This document shows positions 38,930-48,670 of a stretch of 64,000 bases of DNA, in pieces. Both the position numbers and the translations under genes were made by a program. The stretch lies in assembly GCF_902506415.1 (NCBI RefSeq), contig NZ_LR733275.1, forward strand, positions 4,395,932 through 4,459,931, given 5' to 3'. Each line of letters starts with the position of its first letter. Within the stretch, counting starts at the first letter, position 1. The DNA comes from Massilia sp. 9I (GTDB taxonomy: Bacteria > Pseudomonadota > Gammaproteobacteria > Burkholderiales > Burkholderiaceae_D). The notes under the pieces were generated by a model, which saw nothing but the letters and a program-made list of their open reading frames with translations, was not told where the DNA came from and did not search any database.

Positions 38930-41575
38930 ATGCGCACCGATACGCCCCAGACGATTTACCGGAGTGACTACACCCCGCCGAGCTACCTGGTGGATACCGT
39001 GGAACTCGGCTTCGACCTCGACCCCGCCCGCACCGTCGTCGCCAACCGCATGACCCTGCGGCGCAACCCCGACAGCGCCCAGCGCGAGATCGAACTGTAC
39101 GGGGAAGACATCGAACTGGTGGCGCTGCGCCTGAACGGCCGGCTGCTGGCGGAGCGCGACTACGCCATCAACGGCAACCTGCTCACCATCCCGAACGCGC
39201 CGGAAGAAGCCACGCTCGAGATCGAAACCGTGTGCGTGCCGGAACTGAACACCACACTGAGCGGTCTGTACACCTCGAACGGCAACTTCTTCACCCAGTG
39301 CGAGGCAGAAGGCTTCCGCCGCATCACGTATTTCCCGGACCGTCCGGACGTGATGGCCGTGTACACCGTGATGTTGCGCGCCGACAAGGAGCGCTATCCG
39401 GTGCTCTTGTCCAATGGCAATCTGCTGGAAGAGGGCGAGCTCGGCGACGGCCGCCACTACGCCAAGTGGGAAGACCCGTTCAAGAAGCCGTCCTACCTGT
39501 TCGCCCTGGTCGCCGCGCGCCTGGTGTGCCAGGAAGAGACCTTCCGCCTGGCGGACGGCCGCGACGCGCTGCTGCAGGTCTGGGTGGAAGACGGCAACCT
39601 CGACAAGACCGACTACGCGATGCAGTCGCTCAAGCACAGCATCCGCTGGGACGAGGAGCGCTATGGCCTCGAGCTCGACCTCGACCGCTTCATGATCGTC
39701 GCCACCAGCGACTTCAACATGGGCGCGATGGAAAACAAGGGCCTGAACATCTTCAACACCAAATTCGTGCTGGCGAATCCGCGCGTGGCGACCGACATCG
39801 ACTTCCAGGGCATCGAGGCGGTGGTGGCGCACGAGTACTTCCACAACTGGACCGGCAACCGCGTGACTTGCCGCGACTGGTTCCAGCTCTCGCTCAAGGA
39901 AGGCCTGACGGTCTTCCGCGACCAGGAATTCACCGCCGACATGATCGGCACCGATACCGGCCGCGCCGTCACCCGCATCGACCAGGTGCGCACCCTGCGC
40001 CAGGCCCAGTTCCCCGAGGATGCCGGCCCGATGGCGCACCCGGTGCGTCCCGACTCCTTCGTCGAGATCAACAACTTCTACACCGTCACCGTGTACGAGA
40101 AGGGCGCGGAAGTAGTGCGCATGTACCAGACCCTGCTGGGCCGCGACGGCTTCCGCAAGGGCATGGACCTGTATTTCGAACGCCATGACGGCCAGGCCGT
40201 CACCTGCGACGACTTCCGCAAGGCCATGGCCGACGCCAACGGCCGCGACCTGCGCCAGTTTGAACGCTGGTACGACCAGGCCGGCACCCCGGTGCTGCGC
40301 TTCGAGGCGCGCTACGACGAAGCGGCGCAGACCTACGGCATCACCTTCTACCAGACCTGCCCGCCGACCCCGGGCCAGCCGGACAAGCAGCCCTTCCACA
40401 TCCCGGTGGCGATCGGCCTGCTCGACCGCGAAGGCCGCGACATGCCGCTGGTGGTGGATGGCGAGGCGCGCGGCACCACCACCGTGCTGGAACTGACCGA
40501 GGCCGAGCAGACCTTCGTCTTCAGCAACGTCCAGGAACAGCCGGTGCCGTCCGTGCTGCGCGACTTTTCCGCGCCGGTGATCCTGCAGCACGGCTACAGC
40601 GACAGCGACCTGCTGCACCTGTTCAGCTACGACAGCGATCCGGTCAACCGCTGGGAAGCCGGCCAGCGCCTGGCCATGGGCCGCCTGCTCAAGCTCACCG
40701 GCGAGGCGCCTGTCTCAAGCCGCCTGAGCCTGGACGACACCTTCATCGAAGCGATGCGCAAGATGCTGACGGACGAGTCGCTCGACCCGGCCTTCCGCGA
40801 ACAGGCACTGCTGCTGCCGACCGAAACCATGATTTCCGAGCAGCTCAGCGTGGTCGATCCGCTGGCCGTGCACATGGCGCGCCAGTTCATGCGCGCCAAC
40901 ATCGGCGCCCGCCTGCGCAGCGAACTGCTGGCCCAGTATGAAGCCAACCAGACCCCGGGCGCCTACAGCCCGGATGCGGCGTCAAGCGGCAAGCGCGCCC
41001 TCAAGAACCTGGCGCTGTCCTACCTGAACGCGGCGCCGGACGAGGAGACCATCGCGCTGGCCGTACGCCAATGCCGGGAAGCCGACAACATGACCGACCG
41101 CGCGGCCGCCCTGAGCGCCCTGATCCACGCACGGGCACCGGAGGCGGAAGCCGAACTGGCGCGCTTCTACGACGAGTTCCAGGGCGAAGCGCTGGTGGTC
41201 GACAAGTGGTTCGCGATGCAGGCTTCGGCGCCGACCACCGACATCGCCAAGGTGCGCGAACTGATGCGCCACCCGGCCTTCAACCTGCGCAACCCGAACC
41301 GCGCGCGCAGCCTGATCGCCAACTACTGCATGAACAACCCGGTCGAGTTCCACGCCCCGAACGGCAGCGGCTACCTGTTCTGGGCCGAGCACGTGACCCT
41401 GCTCGACGCGCTCAACCCGCAGGTCGCGGCGCGCCTGGCGCGCGCCATGGACCGCTGGCGCCGCTACACCCCGGCCCTGCAGCAGCACATGAAGACCGCG
41501 CTGCAGCAGGTGGCGGGGCAGCAGCGGCTGTCGAACGACGTGCGTGAGGTCGTGACCAAGGCGCTCGCCAATTAA
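38930..41575 (+). CDS. pepN: Aminopeptidase N
   Basis: An 881-residue cytoplasmic M1 zinc aminopeptidase. The exopeptidase motif GAMENKG begins at residue 265, and the zinc site HEYFH at 301-305 with the distant glutamate in KEGLTVF. Length and the C-terminal helical domain match the E. coli PepN type (870 residues), unlike the shorter secreted M1 enzymes at 54-59 kb. A TAAAAT-like box precedes the gene at about 38890. Confidence 0.96.
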   Translation: MRTDTPQTIYRSDYTPPSYLVDTVELGFDLDPARTVVANRMTLRRNPDSAQREIELYGEDIELVALRLNGRLLAERDYAINGNLLTIPNAPEEATLEIETVCVPELNTTLSGLYTSNGNFFTQCEAEGFRRITYFPDRPDVMAVYTVMLRADKERYPVLLSNGNLLEEGELGDGRHYAKWEDPFKKPSYLFALVAARLVCQEETFRLADGRDALLQVWVEDGNLDKTDYAMQSLKHSIRWDEERYGLELDLDRFMIVATSDFNMGAMENKGLNIFNTKFVLANPRVATDIDFQGIEAVVAHEYFHNWTGNRVTCRDWFQLSLKEGLTVFRDQEFTADMIGTDTGRAVTRIDQVRTLRQAQFPEDAGPMAHPVRPDSFVEINNFYTVTVYEKGAEVVRMYQTLLGRDGFRKGMDLYFERHDGQAVTCDDFRKAMADANGRDLRQFERWYDQAGTPVLRFEARYDEAAQTYGITFYQTCPPTPGQPDKQPFHIPVAIGLLDREGRDMPLVVDGEARGTTTVLELTEAEQTFVFSNVQEQPVPSVLRDFSAPVILQHGYSDSDLLHLFSYDSDPVNRWEAGQRLAMGRLLKLTGEAPVSSRLSLDDTFIEAMRKMLTDESLDPAFREQALLLPTETMISEQLSVVDPLAVHMARQFMRANIGARLRSELLAQYEANQTPGAYSPDAASSGKRALKNLALSYLNAAPDEETIALAVRQCREADNMTDRAAALSALIHARAPEAEAELARFYDEFQGEALVVDKWFAMQASAPTTDIAKVRELMRHPAFNLRNPNRARSLIANYCMNNPVEFHAPNGSGYLFWAEHVTLLDALNPQVAARLARAMDRWRRYTPALQQHMKTALQQVAGQQRLSNDVREVVTKALAN

Positions 41576-41578
41576 AAA

Positions 41579-41609
41579 TATAATCTGCGGGGCGCTTGCG
41601 TCGCCCCGC
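41579..41609 (+). promoter_or_regulatory. TATAAT box and leader hairpin before fbp
   Basis: A perfect TATAAT hexamer at 41579-41584 is followed by an eight-pair hairpin, GCGGGGCG with CGCCCCGC, at 41587-41609. The hairpin lacks a T-run, so it is not a good terminator for pepN. Together they suggest an fbp promoter with a structured leader; no -35 hexamer is clear. Confidence 0.35.
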
Positions 41610-41641
41610 GCAAAGGCATTAAACCAAACCAAAGGAAGTCC

Positions 41642-42643
<1,002 letters not shown>

Positions 42644-42703
42644 TGTTTTTAGTAAGGCTCGGCTGAAATTGCCGAGTCGGACTAGCAAGTTTCCGGAGTT
42701 GTT

Positions 42704-42712
42704 TGCTAGAAT
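42704..42712 (+). promoter_or_regulatory. Extended -10 promoter of tRNA-Thr
   Basis: TGCTAGAAT is an extended -10 element (TG, one base, then TAGAAT) 31 bases before the tRNA. A CTAGCAA/TTGCTAG inverted repeat brackets the region just upstream. No strong -35 is visible. Confidence 0.45.
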
Positions 42713-42743
42713 ACGGCTCTTCGTCCGGTTCGCCCGGCGTTGA

Positions 42744-42819
42744 GCCGCTGTAGCTCAGTCGGTAGAGCAGCGCATTCGTAATGCGAAGGTCACCAGTTCG
42801 ATTCCGGTCAGCGGCACCA
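42744..42819 (+). tRNA. tRNA-Thr(CGT)
   Basis: A 76-base tRNA including an encoded CCA (42817-42819). Acceptor GCCGCTG pairs fully with CAGCGGC; the D arm GCTC/GAGC is perfect. The anticodon loop TTCGTAA gives anticodon CGT, reading ACG. The anticodon-stem sequence matches the E. coli tRNA-Thr(CGT) type. The T arm has one A-C mismatch (ACCAG with CCGGT), which is tolerable. It is followed at once by a terminator. Confidence 0.96.
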
Positions 42820-42828
42820 GAACTTCAG

Positions 42829-42860
42829 AAAGCCCGTGTCTCCCAAGGACACGGGCTTTT
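42829..42860 (+). terminator. Intrinsic terminator after tRNA-Thr
   Basis: A 12-pair stem, AAAGCCCGTGTC with GACACGGGCTTT, has a seven-base loop and ends in TTTT. With its leading A-run it could also serve the minus-strand DUF2325 gene that ends at 42868. Confidence 0.9.
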
Positions 42861-42867
42861 GCATTTT

Positions 42868-44034
42868 CTAGACCGGCGCGGTCGCTTCCTGCAGTCCGCG
42901 CACAAGACTGGACACGCTCGGATTGTCCACGAAAATGCAGCGCTTGCCGGTGCGCTTGCAATGGTCTTTCAGGCGCCAGTAAGCATGGTGGCTGATGCAG
43001 CCGGTCTGGCAGATCACCAGGTCGGCCGCGGCGAGGCTGGCGTCGAGCTGGCCCGCGCTGTCTTCCAGCCCGCCATCATGGTGTGCGAACTGCGCGCCGA
43101 CCTGCTCGATCACGTTGCGATAGACCGGCACGCTGCCGCTGCGCCCGCCGACGCACAGGACGCTTCGGTTGACCAGTTTGATCGGCACCTCCACTGGCGC
43201 CGGCGGCGCCGGTACGCTTGCCGCCGCCGGCAGCTCCGGCGCCACGCTGCGCGCCGCCTTCAATGCCGCCAGCTGGGCCCGTAGCGCCGCTTCCCGTCCT
43301 TCCATCTGCGCCAGCCGGTTCGCGAGCCGCTTGCGCGTGTCCAGTTCGGGCACCTCCGCCTGGAGCCTGGCCAGTTCGGTGCGCAGATTGTGGATGTCGG
43401 TGTCCTTCGCAATGGCAGCGGCGCGGGCCGCCATCAAGCCATGCTCGTAACGTTCGGCCTGGGCGGTCTTTTCTTCCAGCTGCGCCTGGCAGCGCTGCTG
43501 CGCACGCGCCAGTTCGCGCACCAGGCTTGCATTCTCGGCGACCAGCGCCTGGTACTTGTCCATGTCGGCCCGCACGCAGGCGCCGGCCTGGTGCTGCACC
43601 ATGTGGATGTCGCGGCACATCTTCTGTTCCAGTCCAGGCGTGCAGCGCGGGTGGCTCAGGCCGGCCCAGAACGCGCCCGGCACATTGCCGGCCGCAACCG
43701 CCTGGGCCCACAGCGCCGCCACCTCGGCCTCCGCCTTGGCGGCGCGAAAGCGCGCGATCTCGCCGGCATAGCGGCGCTCCAGCTCCTTCTGGATGGCTTC
43801 CGACAGCGGATTGCGTACTGCACATTCGCTGACCGCGCCGACATGGATGTCGTAGTCGTCATGCAGCAGCCGCCCGCCCGTGACCCGTTCCACCAGCTTG
43901 CGCAGGGCGCCCAGCGGCAGGGCGACGCCGACCAGCGGGCAGTGGCTGGCCGCGCTCAGTTCCCAGACGCGGCGGCGGCGCGAGCCGGCTTGCGAATCCT
44001 CGATGGCCGTCGGCCGAGCGTGTTTGTCGCACAT
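42868..44034 (-). CDS. DUF2325 domain-containing protein
   Basis: A 388-residue cytoplasmic protein. The C-terminal domain from about residue 290 reads SVLCVGGRSGSVPVYRNVIE, then HHDGGLED and SHHAYWRLKDHCKRTGKRC, the DUF2325 signature with conserved Cys/His residues. A long coiled coil (residues 155-265) precedes it. The N-terminal 150 residues hold several Cys and His (CDKH, CTPGLEQKMCRDIHMVQH) that could bind metal. Function is unknown. A probable Fur box lies 51-69 bases upstream of the start, so iron control is likely. Confidence 0.85.
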   Translation of the reverse strand: MCDKHARPTAIEDSQAGSRRRRVWELSAASHCPLVGVALPLGALRKLVERVTGGRLLHDDYDIHVGAVSECAVRNPLSEAIQKELERRYAGEIARFRAAKAEAEVAALWAQAVAAGNVPGAFWAGLSHPRCTPGLEQKMCRDIHMVQHQAGACVRADMDKYQALVAENASLVRELARAQQRCQAQLEEKTAQAERYEHGLMAARAAAIAKDTDIHNLRTELARLQAEVPELDTRKRLANRLAQMEGREAALRAQLAALKAARSVAPELPAAASVPAPPAPVEVPIKLVNRSVLCVGGRSGSVPVYRNVIEQVGAQFAHHDGGLEDSAGQLDASLAAADLVICQTGCISHHAYWRLKDHCKRTGKRCIFVDNPSVSSLVRGLQEATAPV

Positions 44035-44084
44035 GCATGCTTCCTTTCAGCGTTGCCGGAGAAGGGCTGCCCTTTTCCGTAAAT

Positions 44085-44103
44085 GAGAATGATTATCATT
44101 CAT
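44085..44103. promoter_or_regulatory. Probable Fur box upstream of DUF2325 gene
   Basis: GAGAATGATTATCATTCAT contains the perfect dyad GAATGAT-T-ATCATTC. It matches the 19-base Fur consensus GATAATGATAATCATTATC at 14 positions. It lies just upstream of the minus-strand DUF2325 start, where repression by Fe-Fur would be expected. Confidence 0.7.
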
Positions 44104-44500
44104 ATGATAGCGCAGCTGAGGTGGAAGGCAAGCGGATTTGCGCTTCAAGGAGTGGCGAAGGCCGATGGCACAGCTCTGTTAGGCAGCGCACGGTCCCGTT
44201 ATCGCCGACGTTGTATTTTTTGTATCGCGACGCAGTGTCCGATACTGCGCGCGATTTCGGACCGCCACAGGCGACCGCTCATGCAGCGACGAGGACCACT
44301 ACGCTAACGGCGGAACTTTTGCGCTCACTCCAGGTCTCGGTAAACGAGAATGGATCTGGGGCAAGAAAGAAAGTTGCGTTTTGAGCTAGCGCAGTCAATC
44401 GTCGTCCCTCGCGCCGTGTGAAGCGGAATCGAGGAAGAATGTGGTGATAGTCGGGTATCGGTCTAATTCGCGTTGGTCTACATTTTACGAGGGATACATC
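44104..44500. other. 397-base intergenic region without a supported gene
   Basis: The sequence separates the divergent DUF2325 and ElaB-like genes. Short open frames occur but none has a good ribosome site and recognisable product. It must hold the promoter of the Ser/Gly-rich gene; AT-richer DNA near 44480 (TCTACATTTTACG) precedes its GAGGG ribosome site. I see no RNA gene. Confidence 0.5.
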
Positions 44501-45358
44501 ATGGATAATCAGAAACCTACCGAGGGTAAAGGCAGCGACGCAAGCCGCGATAGCGCAGGTTCGAGCATCGGTAAAAGCCAGAGTTCCGGCCTGAACCAGG
44601 GCAGCAGTGCTTCGGGCAGCAGCCAGAGCGGTTCGTCGGGCAGCCTCGGCAGCGCCAACGCCTCGCCGAGCACCGCCAAGCCTGCCACCGGCAGCAGCAG
44701 CGGTTCCGTCGGCGGCACCAGCAATGCGGGCAGCCAGCAAAGCAGCTCGCAGAGCTCGGGCAACCTGGGCAGCAGCGGCAACAAGCAAAGCGGCTCGACC
44801 GGCTCGACCGGTTCCAGCGCAGCCGGCAGCAGCGGCAGCCTGAGCAGCACCACCGGCGGCAACAGCGCCCTGGGTTCGACCGGCAGCTCGTCGGGCAGCA
44901 CCACCGGCAGTAGCGCGGGCACCACTGCATCGAGCAGCGGCAGCATGGGCGGCGCCAGCGCGCAGTCGTCGGATTCGTCCTCGACTAGCGGCGACCAGTC
45001 GCAGTCCCAGGGCGGCATCAAGGGCGCCATGGCCAACATCACCCCGGACAAGGCGCACGAGAAGATCGACCAGCTCGCGCAAGGCGCGCAGCCGCTGGTG
45101 GACCGCCTGGTCAGCACCGCACACGCAGGCGTCGACCGCCTGAGCGGCATGCTGAGCGGCGCATCGGAAAGCCTGGGCCAGCGCAAGGGCCAGCTGGGTG
45201 AAACCTACCAGAACTACTCGACCAAGAGCACCGAGTACGTGAAGACCAATCCGGGCACCGCCCTGCTGGTCGCAGCCGGCGTCGGCTTCCTGCTGGCCAA
45301 GCTGCTGGGCGGCTCGAGCAGCAGCGAGCGCAAAGAGTACCGCTACTACCGCGACTGA
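44501..45358 (+). CDS. Ser/Gly-rich protein with ElaB/DUF883-like membrane tail
   Basis: A 285-residue protein in two parts. Residues 1-175 are low-complexity Ser/Gly/Thr/Ala/Gln sequence (runs such as SSGSSQSGSSGS), with no structure expected. Residues 180-285 contain an amphipathic helix region (DKAHEKIDQLAQGAQPLVDRLVSTAHAG) and then YVKTNPGTALLVAAGVGFLLAKLLGG, which resembles the C-terminal anchor of ElaB/YgaM/DUF883 proteins. Those bind ribosomes at the inner membrane in stationary phase or act in stress. Whether the long tail keeps that role is unknown. The ATG has GAGGG nine bases before it, and a strong terminator follows. Confidence 0.82.
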   Translation: MDNQKPTEGKGSDASRDSAGSSIGKSQSSGLNQGSSASGSSQSGSSGSLGSANASPSTAKPATGSSSGSVGGTSNAGSQQSSSQSSGNLGSSGNKQSGSTGSTGSSAAGSSGSLSSTTGGNSALGSTGSSSGSTTGSSAGTTASSSGSMGGASAQSSDSSSTSGDQSQSQGGIKGAMANITPDKAHEKIDQLAQGAQPLVDRLVSTAHAGVDRLSGMLSGASESLGQRKGQLGETYQNYSTKSTEYVKTNPGTALLVAAGVGFLLAKLLGGSSSSERKEYRYYRD

Positions 45359-45378
45359 TCGGCTTAGCCATCAAAGCA

Positions 45379-45415
45379 AAACCCCGGCGGGCGTCAAGCC
45401 CGGCCGGGGTTTTTT
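45379..45415 (+). terminator. Intrinsic terminator of the Ser/Gly-rich gene
   Basis: AACCCCGGC and GCCGGGGTT flank an inner GGGC/GCCC hairpin and are followed by TTTTTT. It lies 20 bases after the stop codon. Confidence 0.9.
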
Positions 45416-45420
45416 CATTG

Positions 45421-45508
45421 TAGGGCGGTCGTTCAAGCGTGGCGTGAATAGCGGGACGGCCGGTCTTCTTTGGCTGAACGCGCGGCCGGCAGAGCCGGCC
45501 ACCCTAGG
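45421..45508. repeat. Diverged GTAGGGTGGGC-type repeat pair
   Basis: The segment opens GTAGGGCGGTCG and closes CGGCCGGCAGAGCCGGCCACCCTA, an inverted arrangement like 5371-5450 but with many changes. It lies between two converging genes. Confidence 0.5.
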
Positions 45509-45522
45509 GATTGCGACCGGTC

Positions 45523-48500
45523 TTATTTGACTGGGTCAGACTGTGGCTCTTTCACCGGCACGTGGGCCGGCGCATGCGCCGGCTTGCGCCGCAGCTTGGC
45601 GACATTGCGCTTCATGAAGTGCTCGAAGTCGTCGACATAGGTGAACACGGCCGGCACCACCAGCAGGCTCAGCAGCGTCGAGGTGATCAGGCCGCCGATC
45701 ACCGCGATCGCCATCGGCGAGCGGAAGCTCGGGTCGCCCGACAGGCCGAGCGCCAGCGGCAGCATGCCGGCGCCCATGGCGATGGTGGTCATCACGATCG
45801 GGCGCGAACGCTTGTGGCAGGCGTCCACCAGGGCATCGAAGCGGTTCATGCCCGCCTCGCGCGCCAGGATGGCGTAGTCCACTAGCAGGATCGAGTTCTT
45901 GGTCACGATCCCCATCAGCATGATCAGGCCGATCATGGTCGGCATCGACAGCGCACTATTCGTCAGCAGCAGTGCCACGAAGGCGCCGCCGATCGACAGC
46001 GGCAGCGCGGCCAGGATGGTCACCGGCTGCATGAAGTCGTTAAACAGCAGCACCAGCACGCCGTAGATGCACAGCACGCCGATCAGCATCGCCACGCCGA
46101 AGCTGGCGAACAGCGCCTGCATTTCCTGGGCGTCGCCCAGTTCGGCGATCTGCACGCTCGGCGGCAGGTTCTTGAAGGCGGGCAGGGCGCGCGCCTCTTC
46201 GTTGACCTCGCCCAGCGAACGGCCCTGCAGTTCCACGTCGAGCGTGACGTTGCGGGTGCGGTTCAGGCGGTCGATCTGGGCCGGGCCGCTTTCCATCGTG
46301 ATGGTGGCGACGTTCGCCAGCAGCACCGGGCCGCGCGAACCCGGCACCGTCAGGCGTCCCAGCGCATCGAGGTCGGCGCGCACGGTGTCCGGCAGCTTGA
46401 CCCGGATCGGCACCTGGCGCTCGGCCAGGTTCATCTTGGCCAGCGAAATGTCGTAGTCGCCGGCGGTGGCGACGCGCACCGTCTCGCCGATCGCGGCGGC
46501 GGTCACGCCCAGGTCGGCCGCGCGCGCGAAATCGGGGCGCACGATGATCTCAGGCCGCACCAGCGACGCGCTGGAGCTGACGTTGCCGACGTTCTTGAGC
46601 GTGCGCAGCTCGCGCTCGGCCTGGCGCGCGGTGGCGGTCAGCGCTTCCGGATCCTCGCTGCGCAGCACCAGCTGCATCTTGGTACCGGTGTCGTTGGCGC
46701 CGACGTTGAAGCGCGCGCCGGGGATCTGCGCCATCTTCTCGCGCAGCGCGCGCTCGATATCGGACAGGCCTTCGTCGCGGTCATGGCGGTCGACCGTGGT
46801 CACGGTCAGCACCGCGCGCCGCGCTTCGGCCGCAGCGCCCGGGGCGAAAGCATCGCCGCTGGAGCCGCCGCCGATCGAGCTGAAGATGCTTTTCACGCCG
46901 CCCACCTGCATCGCGGCCTGGCGCGCCTGTTCCGCGATCACGTGGGTTTCGGCCAGGGTCGAGCCGGGCGGCAGTTCCAGCGTGATCAGGGTCTGCGAGC
47001 GGTCGGCCGGCGGCACGAAGCCGGTCGGCAGCAGCGGCACCAGCGCGATCGAGCCGATGAAGAACAGGGCGGAGCCGATCGCCGTCACCATGCGATGGCG
47101 CAGGCACCACTGCATCGCGCTCATATAGCGGCGCATCAGCGGGCCGTCCTTCTCCTCGCCGTGGTGCTTGGACGGCTTGAGGATGTAGGCCGCCATCATC
47201 GGCGTCAAGAGGCGCGCGACGACCAGCGAGGCGAGGATCGCGAGCACAGCGGTCCAGCCGAACTGCTTGAAGAATTTACCCGGGATGCCGCCCATGAAGG
47301 CGGTCGGCAGGAACACGGCCACCAGGGCGAAGGTGGTGGCGATCACCGCCATCCCGATCTCGTCGGCCGCTTCCAGCGCCGCCTGCATCGGGGTCTTCCC
47401 CATGCGCAGGTGGCGCGAGATGTTTTCGATCTCGACGATCGCATCGTCCACCAGCACGCCGATCACCAGGGCCAGCGACAGCAGGGTCACCATGTTCAGC
47501 GTGTAGCCGAACAGGTACTGGCCCAGGAAGGCGGGGATCGCCGACAGCGGCAGCGCGGCCGCGGCCACCAGGGTGGCGCGCCAGTCGCGCAGGAACCACC
47601 ACACCACCAGCACCGCCAGCACCGCGCCTTCGTACAGCATCTCCATCGAGGCGTCGAAGTTCTCCTCGACCGGCGCCGAGTTGTCGATCACTTCCTTGAG
47701 CACCACGTTCGGGTGCTCCTTCTGCAGTTGGGCGACGGCGGCGCGCGCGCCTTCGGCGACGTCGACCTCGCCCGCGCCGCGGGTGCGGAAGACTTCGAAG
47801 CCGACCACCTTGCGGCCGTCCTGCTCGGCCAGCGAGCGCGGTTCGGCCACGGTGTCGCTCACCGTGGCGACCTGCTCGAGCTTGACGTGGCGGCCGTCCG
47901 GCAGCGGGATGTCCATCTGCGCCAGCTCCTGGGCTGACTGCACGGTGGCGATGGTGCGCACCGACTGCTCGGCGCCGTTCACGTCGCCGCGTCCGCCCGG
48001 GCTTTCCCTCTGCACCTGGCGCAGCTGGCGCGACACGTCCAGCGCCGACACCTGGAGCGCGGCCATGCGCTGGTCATCCAGCTCGACCCGCACTTCTCGG
48101 GTGACGCCGCCCACACGCTTGACCGAGCCCAGGCCCGGTACGCTCAAGAGGCGCTTGGAGACGTCGTGGTCGACGAACCAGCTCAGTTCCTGGTCGTCCA
48201 TGGCGCTGCCGGCGCCTTGCGCCGGGGCCGCGGTGAAGGTGGCGACCACGCGGCCGGCGGTGGCGGCCTTGGTCACGCTCGGCTCGCGCATCTCGGGCGG
48301 CAGGTCGGCGCGCACGCGCGCGACCGCATCGCGCACGTCGTTGACCGCCTCGGCAAGGTCCTTCTCGAGAATGAATTCGACAGTGATCGTAGCGACGCCG
48401 TCGAGCACCTTGGTATAGATGTTCTTGACGCCCTGCAGGGTGGCGACCGAGTCCTCGATCTTGCGCGCGACCTCGGTTTCCAGCTGGGCCGGGGCCGCGC

Positions 48501-48657
48501 CTTCCAGCGTGGCGGCCACGGTCACGATCGGCAGTTCGATGTCGGGGAAGTCCTGGATCTTGTTGGCCTTGAAGGCCAGCAGCCCCGCCAGCGTGAGCAG
48601 GGCAAACAGCATGATCGCGGGGATCGGATTACGGATCGATAGCGCGGAAAAATTCAT
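45523..48657 (-). CDS. RND efflux transporter, inner-membrane permease
   Basis: A 1044-residue HAE1/AcrB-like proton-driven pump with twelve membrane helices and two large periplasmic loops. The N-terminus MNFSALSIRNPIPAIML is typical. TM4 contains VIGVLVDDAIVEIENISRHL with the paired Asp needed for proton transfer. TM10-12 contain GIVTKNSILLVDYA. It would export drugs, dyes or metabolites together with the adaptor encoded upstream. The start at 48657 was picked for the conserved first helix. No outer-membrane channel gene is adjacent, so an unlinked one may be used. Confidence 0.92.
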   Translation of the reverse strand: MNFSALSIRNPIPAIMLFALLTLAGLLAFKANKIQDFPDIELPIVTVAATLEGAAPAQLETEVARKIEDSVATLQGVKNIYTKVLDGVATITVEFILEKDLAEAVNDVRDAVARVRADLPPEMREPSVTKAATAGRVVATFTAAPAQGAGSAMDDQELSWFVDHDVSKRLLSVPGLGSVKRVGGVTREVRVELDDQRMAALQVSALDVSRQLRQVQRESPGGRGDVNGAEQSVRTIATVQSAQELAQMDIPLPDGRHVKLEQVATVSDTVAEPRSLAEQDGRKVVGFEVFRTRGAGEVDVAEGARAAVAQLQKEHPNVVLKEVIDNSAPVEENFDASMEMLYEGAVLAVLVVWWFLRDWRATLVAAAALPLSAIPAFLGQYLFGYTLNMVTLLSLALVIGVLVDDAIVEIENISRHLRMGKTPMQAALEAADEIGMAVIATTFALVAVFLPTAFMGGIPGKFFKQFGWTAVLAILASLVVARLLTPMMAAYILKPSKHHGEEKDGPLMRRYMSAMQWCLRHRMVTAIGSALFFIGSIALVPLLPTGFVPPADRSQTLITLELPPGSTLAETHVIAEQARQAAMQVGGVKSIFSSIGGGSSGDAFAPGAAAEARRAVLTVTTVDRHDRDEGLSDIERALREKMAQIPGARFNVGANDTGTKMQLVLRSEDPEALTATARQAERELRTLKNVGNVSSSASLVRPEIIVRPDFARAADLGVTAAAIGETVRVATAGDYDISLAKMNLAERQVPIRVKLPDTVRADLDALGRLTVPGSRGPVLLANVATITMESGPAQIDRLNRTRNVTLDVELQGRSLGEVNEEARALPAFKNLPPSVQIAELGDAQEMQALFASFGVAMLIGVLCIYGVLVLLFNDFMQPVTILAALPLSIGGAFVALLLTNSALSMPTMIGLIMLMGIVTKNSILLVDYAILAREAGMNRFDALVDACHKRSRPIVMTTIAMGAGMLPLALGLSGDPSFRSPMAIAVIGGLITSTLLSLLVVPAVFTYVDDFEHFMKRNVAKLRRKPAHAPAHVPVKEPQSDPVK

Positions 48658-48670
48658 GATCGAACCCCGC

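Noticed and set aside
42744..42819. tRNA-Thr as a pseudogene because of mismatches
   Set aside because: Only one A-C mismatch in the T arm and the usual G-A at the top of the anticodon stem were found. The rest pairs well, CCA is encoded, and a promoter and terminator flank it.
44037..44384. A 115-codon plus-strand frame next to the Fur box
   Set aside because: It has no ribosome site or recognisable domain and starts within the DUF2325 promoter. It is more likely intergenic DNA.
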